A stretch of 21,518 nt of DNA from positions 1 through 21,518 of the IMG/VR virus record IMGVR_UViG_3300025889_001103. The stretch is one strand, 5' to 3'. Numbering within the stretch: position 1 is the stretch's first letter; every line of letters starts with the position of its first letter. This DNA comes from a virus. Positions 1 through 4,599 of the stretch are shown here, piece by piece. Both the position numbers and the translations under genes were made by a program. Under the pieces are notes generated by a model. It was not told the origin of the DNA, searched no databases, and was given only the letters and a program-made list of their open reading frames with translations.

Positions 1-156
1 AAAAAAAGAATCTTATCGGGTGAGAAATCAACTACCATAGCTGCTGACTATGGAGTGAGTGCTGGACACATTAGAAAAATGAAAATTGCTTTAGTAAATC
101 CAGATAGTCCTAATGGTAGATGGAAAAGTATTTTTAATAATCAAAATGCTAACTAG
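1..156 (+). CDS. C-terminal end of a helix-turn-helix protein (5' truncated)
   Basis: The frame is open from base 1 to the TAG at 154-156, giving 51 residues of a protein whose start lies outside the window. The segment TIAADYGVSAGHIRKMK reads as a helix-turn-helix: a small-residue first helix, the GVS turn and a recognition helix. It is followed by NGRWKSI, similar in layout to the NGKRW tail of the next gene. Such modules occur as the C-terminal DNA-binding part of phage HNH endonucleases and as small free-standing regulators. Without the N-terminus the choice cannot be made. The stop codon lies inside a 12-base perfect palindrome at 153-164. Confidence 0.6.
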   Translation, partial: KKRILSGEKSTTIAADYGVSAGHIRKMKIALVNPDSPNGRWKSIFNNQNAN

Positions 157-164
157 TATACTAG
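153..164. repeat. 12-base perfect palindrome overlapping a stop codon
   Basis: CTAGTATACTAG is its own reverse complement and covers the TAG stop of the preceding gene. It directly precedes the structured non-coding region. It could be a protein-binding site or simply chance; nothing else identifies it. Confidence 0.4.
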
Positions 165-411
165 GCCGACTTTTCTTTCCAAGAAGTATAACTTCTTGGT
201 TCTTCTTTTAGGTCAGAAAGTCAAGTCCCCTTCTAGATGCTAGTGCGCTAGGCACAAATCATCTAGAGGAACCAGACCTAAAAGACACTTCTTTTGAGGC
301 TCACAAACGCTCACAAGTCCCTAGAAGGAGCTGTAGTGATTTAACTGGAGAAGAAAGATAAACTTACTTCTTGTCGTGGAGGTGATATAGTCGGCAAACA
401 CCCTTGTCCAC
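165..411 (+). ncRNA. Candidate structured non-coding RNA
   Basis: This stretch has no convincing gene but many complementary segments. Hairpin A pairs 179-187 with 191-199 (nine base pairs, three-base loop). Hairpin B pairs 204-214 with 275-285 (eleven base pairs) and encloses hairpin C, 230-239 with 260-269 (ten pairs including one G-T). A small CTAG/CTAG or GTGC/GCAC hairpin sits at the tip of C. Near the 3' end, 376-384 can pair with 399-402 plus 407-411. The loop of that hairpin holds AGTCGGC (389-395), which is fully complementary to GCCGACT at 165-171, so a long-range closure or pseudoknot is possible. CTTCTAG at 230-236 can alternatively pair with CTAGAAG at 321-327, competing with hairpin C. 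Base composition is more GC-rich than the A-rich leader that follows. Pairings are read directly; function, class and strand are inference. Confidence 0.45.
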
Positions 412-468
412 TCATACAACAATAAATACAACAAAAAAAATAAAAGTCAAATTTCAAATAAAAATAAA

Positions 469-759
469 ATGATTGGTGCTACTAAACTAAACGAAAAACA
501 GGTGGCTGAAATAAAAGAGTTATTTCAAACCACCAACTTAACAGACACGGAGATTGGAGCAATCTTCAATGTGAGTCGTCCACACATCTGGGCAATTAGA
601 AATGGAAAGAGGTGGAACTCTGATATAAAAACATTCTACACCAAAGTAGAACTGGATATGATGTTAGAGGCAGAGCGTCCATTTATCCTGGAAGAAAAAA
701 AATCTAAAAATATTTTTCAAAGTATTTGGCAGTTTATAAAATCTGTTGTTTCTTTGTAG
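469..759 (+). CDS. Small helix-turn-helix DNA-binding protein
   Basis: This 96-residue protein opens with KLNEKQVAEIKELF, followed by a helix-turn-helix in which DTEIGAIFNVSRPHIWAI leads into RNGKRW. That pattern (KL-x-E-x-QV-x-EIK, then I-x-x-x-F-x-VS-x-x-x-I-x-x-I-x-x-G-x-x-W) is characteristic of the DNA-binding module found at the C-terminus of many phage HNH endonucleases and in stand-alone phage regulators. No nuclease residues are present, so a regulatory role is more likely. The C-terminal third (from about residue 70) is charged, then hydrophobic (FQSIWQFIKSVVSL). The start ATG follows an extremely A-rich leader with no Shine-Dalgarno sequence, as usual in Bacteroidota. The frame is open back to 391, but the upstream part is Asn/Lys low-complexity, so the ATG at 469 was kept. 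Confidence 0.75.
   Translation: MIGATKLNEKQVAEIKELFQTTNLTDTEIGAIFNVSRPHIWAIRNGKRWNSDIKTFYTKVELDMMLEAERPFILEEKKSKNIFQSIWQFIKSVVSL
725..756 (+). promoter_or_regulatory. Bacteroidota-type promoter for the gene at 788
   Basis: TTTG at 725-728 is followed after 20 bases by TTTCTTTG at 749-756, which matches the -7 box TAnnTTTG except at its second base. The layout is the same as at 1060-1091, and both promoters drive the same leader sequence. The promoter overlaps the end of the preceding coding region. Confidence 0.5.
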
Positions 760-774
760 TGTTAAATCACACAA

Positions 775-795
775 AAAAACAGAAACTATGAAAAA
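775..795 (+). repeat. Leader repeat, copy 1
   Basis: Twenty-one bases (five A, CAGAAACT, ATG, five A) are identical to 1111-1131 and include the start codon. Together with the promoters they form a duplicated promoter/leader cassette, about 63 bases from -33 box to start codon. Confidence 0.75.
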
Positions 796-1054
796 TGTAA
801 TCCGTCTTCAGTTCCCCGCACCTAAAGTAATGGGTATGGTAGTAAATCGTCAAAGCAAACAAATCGCTCTTCAAATGGATTGGGGTAGTGCTGGTTTGGC
901 TGATGTAGTAATCAAGAAAGTCAAAGGTGGTTTCACCTATGAAGATAAGCAGATGGGCTTTACCCGTCAGTTTATCGGTAAGGATGGATTGGAATTCTTG
1001 ATGTGGGAATTTGAATTACCTGTAGTATTGAAAAATATTTTGAAAAGTTTGTAA
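788..1054 (+). CDS. Hypothetical small early phage protein
   Basis: I do not recognise this 88-residue protein. It starts MKNVIRLQFPAPKVMGMV and reads as a small alpha/beta protein with alternating hydrophobic strands (IALQMDW, ADVVIKKV) and a final helix-like stretch (LKNILKSL). A longer reading from a TTG at 746 is possible but would place the start inside the promoter. The ATG at 788 sits in a leader identical to that of the next gene and was chosen for that reason. The gene has its own promoter (725-756) and is followed within five bases by the promoter of the next small gene, so it looks individually expressed as an early gene. Confidence 0.75.
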   Translation: MKNVIRLQFPAPKVMGMVVNRQSKQIALQMDWGSAGLADVVIKKVKGGFTYEDKQMGFTRQFIGKDGLEFLMWEFELPVVLKNILKSL

Positions 1055-1059
1055 AAAAG

Positions 1060-1091
1060 TTTGGCTGGTAATTTTATCATCCTTACATTTG
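1060..1091 (+). promoter_or_regulatory. Bacteroidota consensus promoter for the gene at 1124
   Basis: TTTG at 1060-1063, a 20-base spacer and TACATTTG at 1084-1091 match the Bacteroidota primary sigma factor consensus (TTTG, then TAnnTTTG). Transcription would begin near 1096, giving a leader of about 28 bases before the ATG at 1124. Confidence 0.75.
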
Positions 1092-1110
1092 TATAGTAAT
1101 TGAAACACTA

Positions 1111-1131
1111 AAAAACAGAAACTATGAAAAA
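1111..1131 (+). repeat. Leader repeat, copy 2
   Basis: Identical over 21 bases to 775-795, including the ATG. The protein sequences after the first three residues differ, so the conservation lies at the level of the translation start region. Confidence 0.75.
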
Positions 1132-1282
1132 CTTTGTAAAAATCATCATCGCACTTGGTAAGAAATACGGACAGAACAGCCCCGAACAAATGAGGGCTTG
1201 GGTTTGTGAAACCCAAGAACAATTAGACAACTATGCTGAAATCTTCTTGGGGTCTAACTATGTAAAAAAACTTTCAAAATAA
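1124..1282 (+). CDS. Hypothetical 52-residue early protein
   Basis: A short frame reads MKNFVKIIIALGKKYGQNSP and then continues with EQMRAWVCETQEQLDNYAEI to a TAA at 1280-1282. It is supported by a consensus promoter (1060-1091), by a leader shared with the gene at 788, and by a one-base overlap of its stop with the start of the HNH gene (TAATG). The sequence is amphipathic: a basic, hydrophobic N-terminal helix and an acidic middle. I cannot assign a function. Small proteins of this sort in early phage operons often modify host functions, but nothing here shows that. Confidence 0.7.
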   Translation: MKNFVKIIIALGKKYGQNSPEQMRAWVCETQEQLDNYAEIFLGSNYVKKLSK

Positions 1283-1905
1283 TGGAAACTAAAGTTTGTT
1301 CAATCTGTAAGGAAGAAAAACCTTTGACCAAAGATTTTTTTTATATTAGAAAAGATTATCGTAGAAAACCCACTAAAATTGGTTGGCGTGCTGAATGTAT
1401 AGAATGTCGTTCAATTATTAATAATAACTACTATAAAAGTAATAATAAAAAACTTATTGATAATCAAAGAGAATATAGAAGTAATAATACTGAAAAATTA
1501 AAACAATATCGTAGAACTGATGCTTTCAAACAAAAAAATAACAGAAGAAGAAAAGAAAGAAGACAAACTGACTTAACATTTAAGTTTGAATGTAAAATAT
1601 TACGACATATTAAATCTGTTGAAAAAAGAACCGATTTTAAGAAAGAATGGGACGATGTTAAATCTATCTATGATATGTATGGTATTGTATATCATATAGA
1701 CCATTTAATACCTCAAAAATGGTTCAAACCTTCAACACCTAAAACTATTGTAAATGATATTAGAAATATTCAAGTTATAGACGCAAAATATAATCAAACC
1801 AAGTTAAATAGATGGGCTGACGCAGTCCCTTCTGATTATTTCAATATCGCAAAAAAATATATCAAAGCTGAATATATTGATAAAATATTTTCAAATAGGT
1901 ATTGA
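1282..1905 (+). CDS. HNH endonuclease with N-terminal zinc-binding cysteines
   Basis: This 207-residue protein has two CxxC pairs at C6/C9 and C39/C42 that would bind one zinc ion. A strongly basic middle (about 55-120, rich in Asn, Lys and Arg) follows, then a C-terminal HNH nuclease core. The core reads YHIDHLIPQKWF at 137-148 with H138, D140 and H141, then NDIRNIQ with N162, and N171/K174 (NQTKLNR). This is the beta-beta-alpha metal arrangement of HNH nucleases. Proteins of this type are common as free-standing homing endonucleases in phages; a packaging-associated HNH nuclease is less likely because it lies far from the terminase. Its start overlaps the stop of the preceding small gene by one base, suggesting coupled translation. 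The coding sequence is visibly richer in A and T than the genes beside it, consistent with recent mobility. Confidence 0.85.
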   Translation: METKVCSICKEEKPLTKDFFYIRKDYRRKPTKIGWRAECIECRSIINNNYYKSNNKKLIDNQREYRSNNTEKLKQYRRTDAFKQKNNRRRKERRQTDLTFKFECKILRHIKSVEKRTDFKKEWDDVKSIYDMYGIVYHIDHLIPQKWFKPSTPKTIVNDIRNIQVIDAKYNQTKLNRWADAVPSDYFNIAKKYIKAEYIDKIFSNRY

Positions 1906-1931
1906 CTTTAGGAACACTTGTATTATATTTG
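1902..1931 (+). promoter_or_regulatory. Bacteroidota consensus promoter for the gene at 1936/1954
   Basis: TTG at 1902-1904, a 19-base spacer and TATATTTG at 1924-1931 match the Bacteroidota consensus. The promoter overlaps the last codons of the HNH gene. Transcription should begin at about 1936-1938, on top of the first possible ATG. Confidence 0.7.
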
Positions 1932-1953
1932 AAGTATGAAAACAGAAAATAAA

Positions 1954-2226
1954 ATGGAATTCGCTACAGACACCCTGACTAATGTTGAAAAACAATTCAA
2001 CGACTACTTACACAAGGAACACAAACCCCTTATGGATAAGGCTTACAAACTATTCAGCCGTAAAGGACAATTCTACTTTGGTGGAATTTACGGATACAAC
2101 TACAAAGGTTATTCTGCCTTTAACAAAGACATCTTTACCTTGGCTCGTCAGTTTGAAAATGACTTTGCTGATATGAACGGAATTACTATGAGCGTATTGG
2201 ATAATGTAGAAATAAATGTGAAATAA
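1954..2226 (+). CDS. Hypothetical small early phage protein
   Basis: An ATG at 1936 would give 96 residues, but the promoter places the RNA start at about that base. The second ATG at 1954 is preceded by AAAACAGAAAATAAA, resembling the CAGAAA leader of the genes at 788 and 1124, so I prefer it (90 residues). Either is possible, the longer form as a leaderless message. The protein starts MEFATDTLTNVEKQFNDYL, is mostly helical and charged, and carries an aromatic patch (QFYFGGIYGYNYKGYSAF) in the middle. I do not recognise the family. Confidence 0.7.
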   Translation: MEFATDTLTNVEKQFNDYLHKEHKPLMDKAYKLFSRKGQFYFGGIYGYNYKGYSAFNKDIFTLARQFENDFADMNGITMSVLDNVEINVK

Positions 2227-2232
2227 TTTCAA

Positions 2233-2574
2233 ATGGGATATACGGCTCTTGATTGGTATATGGAATGGTTTAGCTATAAAATATTAGATAATGATGAAGC
2301 TAAACCAAAAAAAAGAGAAACTGGTTATTACAATTTCTTCCCCGAAGATGAAGATACTTTTACAGAGATTAGATTAAGTATAACTCAATTAAAACTTATT
2401 CATCATTTTCTATTAGAAAATTGGTATTCTAATGAAGAAATAGGAATGATTGCGGGTCAAGGGACACTTAAAAATATTATTGATGATATGGAAAGAAGAA
2501 TAGAAAATGAAAATAATAGAGAAAGTTTCCAAGAAAGATTTTTTAGAGTAGATAAAAATAACAATAACAAATAA
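2233..2574 (+). CDS. Hypothetical acidic early protein
   Basis: This 113-residue protein begins MGYTALDWYMEWFSYK, six bases after the preceding stop, and presumably shares its transcript. It has an acidic middle (FFPEDEDTFTEI), a long predicted helix (LSITQLKLIHHFLLENWYSN) and a highly charged Glu/Asn-rich C-terminal helix ending in Asn repeats. No motif or family is recognised. The coding sequence is AT-rich, like the HNH gene. Confidence 0.65.
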   Translation: MGYTALDWYMEWFSYKILDNDEAKPKKRETGYYNFFPEDEDTFTEIRLSITQLKLIHHFLLENWYSNEEIGMIAGQGTLKNIIDDMERRIENENNRESFQERFFRVDKNNNNK

Positions 2575-2584
2575 AAAAATAATT

Positions 2585-2881
2585 ATGAATAAGTGGAATG
2601 AGTTAGTAGAAGCGGCTTTTAGGGAGTTCCCTGAAACAAGAGACAGCAACGATGTGTTATGGGTAAAGGTAGTCAGAGGATTTTGTTCCGAACTTGGAAT
2701 TAATAATCTTGATGACTTATACTTGGGGATATTGAGAAATCAAATCCCCAACTCACACACCATAGCCGCAGCGGCATCTTGTGTTAGAAAAGAACATCCC
2801 GAATTACAACCAACAACCCGTAGTAAAGCACGGAAAGAAGAAATCAGACAAGAATATATTAACAATTATTATAACATCTAA
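2585..2881 (+). CDS. Hypothetical early protein, probably helical
   Basis: The 98-residue product starts MNKWNELVEAAFREFPETRD and carries an alanine-rich segment, NSHTIAAAASCVRKEHPEL, that resembles a short recognition-helix region followed by a basic tail (TTRSKARKEEIRQEY). Short phage proteins with this SHTIAAAA...VRKEHPEL layout are familiar to me as uncharacterised, so no function is offered. A nucleic-acid-binding role is possible from the basic C-terminus. It is separated from its neighbours by about ten A-rich bases on each side. Confidence 0.65.
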   Translation: MNKWNELVEAAFREFPETRDSNDVLWVKVVRGFCSELGINNLDDLYLGILRNQIPNSHTIAAAASCVRKEHPELQPTTRSKARKEEIRQEYINNYYNI

Positions 2882-2891
2882 AAAAAACAAA

Positions 2892-3113
2892 ATGACTATG
2901 AAAACAAAAGAAGAACAAATCGTATTTCAAAACCAATCACACTTGGTTCAAAAACACTTCCAGGATTGTGGAATCTGTCCCACTCTCTTTGATGTATGTA
3001 TCACCACTGACCTAATGGTAGAGTTCGCTACAAAGGGGTATTCAAAAGAGCTCCAAGCTCGTTTTGAAAAGATGGAAAGGTATTTGGATGAAGCGTATGG
3101 AAGAAAAAAGTAA
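2892..3113 (+). CDS. Hypothetical early protein, last gene before the terminator
   Basis: The 73-residue product begins MTMKTKEEQIVFQNQSHLVQ. The frame stays open further upstream into the previous gene, but the ATG at 2892 follows an A-rich leader just after that gene's stop and was chosen; the ATG at 2898 is an equal alternative. Two cysteines (DCGIC) and a third (DVC) are present, then an amphipathic helix (KELQARFEKMERYLDEAY). Nothing identifies a family. It is the last gene of the early block and is followed by a strong terminator. Confidence 0.65.
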   Translation: MTMKTKEEQIVFQNQSHLVQKHFQDCGICPTLFDVCITTDLMVEFATKGYSKELQARFEKMERYLDEAYGRKK

Positions 3114-3123
3114 GTAAAAAAAA

Positions 3124-3178
3124 AACTACAAGTTCTTTTCTCTCTTTTTTGTGTTCATTATTTTTATTACTTGTAGTT
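3124..3178 (+). other. Long-loop hairpin just before the terminator
   Basis: AACTACAAG at 3124-3132 is fully complementary to CTTGTAGTT at 3170-3178. The 37-base loop is almost entirely pyrimidine-rich. It abuts the terminator stem and may be part of a bipartite terminator, protect the 3' end of the early messenger, or belong to a small RNA. Confidence 0.5.
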
Positions 3179-3179
3179 C

Positions 3180-3209
3180 CCCCCACCTTAAAAAAGTGGG
3201 GGTTTTTTT
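3180..3209 (+). terminator. Intrinsic terminator ending the early block
   Basis: CCCCCAC (3180-3186) pairs with GTGGGGG (3196-3202) across a nine-base loop, followed by seven T residues. This is a textbook Rho-independent terminator, placed between the last early gene and the late promoter. Confidence 0.9.
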
Positions 3210-3210
3210 A

Positions 3211-3240
3211 TTTGTATTTTTGATAAATCTGGTATATTTA
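3211..3240 (+). promoter_or_regulatory. Probable promoter for the late structural block
   Basis: TTTG at 3211-3214, an 18-base spacer and TATATTTA at 3233-3240 fit the Bacteroidota promoter with one mismatch in the last base. TATTTTTG at 3215-3222 also matches TAnnTTTG but lacks a -33 box, because it would fall in the terminator. The gap 3114-3277 holds only this promoter and the terminator structures. Confidence 0.5.
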
Positions 3241-3277
3241 TTTTCAGTAGGAATTATTTAGTAAGACCAAAAAAATA

Positions 3278-3796
3278 ATGGAGCTGAAATCCTGGATTGA
3301 AAAAAATAACCAAGAACTCTATGATATAGTGAAAGGAATAATCAAAAATGAAGATGATGTCCCTGACCTATACCAATGTGTAATGGAGCAGATACTAACC
3401 AAGCCAGAAAAGTTCAACAAAGTTCCAGATGACCAAAAGGTCTTTTACTTTATCAAAATCCTTAAAAACAACTATTACTCCAAAACAAGTCCATATTATT
3501 ACAAAATGAAGAAAGACATAAGTAGATACTCCCCACTTGAAGAAAGTTCATTAGAAACGATTGTAGACACCTTATATGATGATGAACTACCCTCACTTGA
3601 TTGGGTCAAAGGACAACTTGATACATTGGACTGGTTTTCAAGGGATTTATTTTTACTATACATTGAGTTAGAGACAATAACCAAAGTATCACAACAAACT
3701 ACCATACCACTTAATAGTGTAAGTAGATACATTAAAAAAATTAAAGATATATTAAAAACCAGATGGGACTATGAACGAAAAAACTTGGACATTTGA
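3278..3796 (+). CDS. Sigma-70-like (ECF-type) transcription factor
   Basis: The 172-residue protein has the size and two-part layout of an extracytoplasmic-function sigma factor. Residues about 25-75 (DVPDLYQCVMEQILTKP, later VFYFIKILKNNYY) resemble region 2, which binds the -10 element. Residues about 118-165 resemble region 4: LDWFSRDLFLLYIELETI, then a helix-turn-helix (VSQQTTIPLNSVSRYIKKIK). The similarity is a pattern reading, not a database match. It is the first gene of the late block, directly upstream of the terminase genes, a usual place for such genes in Bacteroidota phages. It could redirect host RNA polymerase to late promoters; see the shared TTATATTA boxes. Its end overlaps the next gene by 26 bases. 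Confidence 0.65.
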   Translation: MELKSWIEKNNQELYDIVKGIIKNEDDVPDLYQCVMEQILTKPEKFNKVPDDQKVFYFIKILKNNYYSKTSPYYYKMKKDISRYSPLEESSLETIVDTLYDDELPSLDWVKGQLDTLDWFSRDLFLLYIELETITKVSQQTTIPLNSVSRYIKKIKDILKTRWDYERKNLDI

Positions 3797-3986
3797 AGAA
3801 TTAGAAGCCGCACAAAGATTTATGGGTAGGGGGATATTTCAACCCCAAGAAATAGATGAAATGTTTAATCTATACAACCGAATAAATGGAACAACCAAAA
3901 GACCAACTGGTTGTGGTAAGTGTGTAATAAATGTGTTGAAAAATTTACAAAACAGATATGAAGGACTCACCAGACAACGAGGATAA
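3771..3986 (+). CDS. Small TGCGKC-motif phage protein
   Basis: This 71-residue protein (MNEKTWTFEELEAAQRFMGR) has an N-terminal acidic helix, a segment EIDEMFNLYNRINGTTK, and then PTGCGKCVINVLKNL. The CGKC pair followed by a helix, in a small protein between a sigma-like gene and the terminase small subunit, is a recurring feature of Bacteroidota phages as far as I recall, but no function is established. The cysteines could bind metal or form a disulfide. It overlaps the sigma-like gene by 26 bases and the terminase small subunit gene by 29 bases, so the three are almost certainly translated from one message. Confidence 0.75.
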   Translation: MNEKTWTFEELEAAQRFMGRGIFQPQEIDEMFNLYNRINGTTKRPTGCGKCVINVLKNLQNRYEGLTRQRG

Positions 3987-4413
3987 AAAGGAAACAAGGG
4001 GGAGACCCCAAGGCTCCACCAAAGTCAAGATGAACCTTGTCCAAGTTGAAGAACTTATCAACGAAAGTATGAAGGTGATTATTGGAAATCACTACTCCTG
4101 GACTGAATATACCAACTGGGCTAAAAAGAAGTATGGTATATCAGGTCAGATGGCTAATGAATACTGGTTAAGAGTATGGACGCATCTGAAGGAAAAGTAT
4201 GAGTTGGATAGGGACAAACTCATCACCAAACACCTATCAAAATATTGGGGGATATATGACCAAGCAATTAGGAACAATGATTTATCCAATGCTCGTCAAA
4301 CCCTTGATGCTATTACTAAATTATTAGGTTTATCTGAACCCGAAAAATTGGATGTAAAGCAAGAACTTAAAATAAAGTTTAACTTTGGAACTGATGAAAC
4401 CCAAGAAGAGTAA
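3958..4413 (+). CDS. terS: Terminase small subunit (TerS)
   Basis: The small terminase subunit recognises phage DNA and presents it to the large subunit. The 151-residue protein starts with a charged tail containing RGRPQGSTKVKMN, an AT-hook-like basic stretch. A helical DNA-binding region follows (about 28-75, WTEYTNWAKKKYGISGQMANEYW), then an oligomerisation-type helical segment (DQAIRNNDLSNARQTLDAIT). The C-terminal LLGLSEPEKLDVKQELKIKF is the typical ending of this family in Bacteroidota phages. Position before the large subunit supports the call, although three frames intervene. It overlaps the genes on both sides. Confidence 0.8.
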   Translation: MKDSPDNEDKKETRGRPQGSTKVKMNLVQVEELINESMKVIIGNHYSWTEYTNWAKKKYGISGQMANEYWLRVWTHLKEKYELDRDKLITKHLSKYWGIYDQAIRNNDLSNARQTLDAITKLLGLSEPEKLDVKQELKIKFNFGTDETQEE

Positions 4414-4540
4414 ATCCACAGCTTTATCCACATTTCGTAAGAAACCAAAGAAGAACAACAAGGGGGTTCATAGTAAGACAAAAACATCAAACCACAAACA
4501 TAGTAAGAACTATAAAAAACTATCACGAGGTCAGGGATAA
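4394..4540 (+). CDS. Tiny very basic protein
   Basis: A 48-residue frame begins MKPKKSKSTALSTFRKKPKK, overlaps the terminase small subunit gene by 20 bases and ends in TAA at 4538-4540. About two fifths of its residues are Lys, Arg or His, and the end reads KNYKKLSRGQG. Small proteins with this GVHSKTKTS...NYKK...GQG layout occur beside terminase genes in related phages, to my recollection. It probably binds nucleic acid and could assist packaging or compact DNA; this is inference. The A-rich sequence and overlap make chance less likely than for an isolated short frame. Confidence 0.65.
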   Translation: MKPKKSKSTALSTFRKKPKKNNKGVHSKTKTSNHKHSKNYKKLSRGQG

Positions 4541-4599
4541 TGGAAATTGTAATAACTGACCCTGGTGATGAGGTTGACCCAATAACAGAGTGGATATGA
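4540..4599 (+). CDS. Possible 19-residue microprotein bridging two genes
   Basis: A frame of 19 codons (MEIVITDPGDEVDPITEWI) starts with an ATG whose A is the last base of the preceding stop (TAATG). It ends in a TGA overlapping the ATG of the methyltransferase gene (ATGA at 4596-4599). The fit at both ends mimics true translational coupling. The peptide is acidic and has no recognised family. It may be a genuine microprotein or a ribosome-coupling relay. Confidence 0.35.
   Translation: MEIVITDPGDEVDPITEWI

Noticed and set aside
300-316. Two copies of GCTCACAA one base apart, considered as a CRISPR-like or iteron repeat
   Set aside because: Only two copies and no spacer of fixed size; too little to call an array or an origin.
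384-394. GATATAGTCGG matches the J8/7-P7 (S element) motif of group I introns, with GCCGACT at 165-171 as possible P7 partner
   Set aside because: No P4/P5/P6 core sequence, no convincing guanosine-binding bulge, and no split gene on either side (the sequence after it is an A-rich leader). The match is recorded as a hint, not a call.
746-787. A TTG start at 746 extending the gene at 788
   Set aside because: It would start inside the promoter at 725-756 and before the leader shared with 1111-1131.
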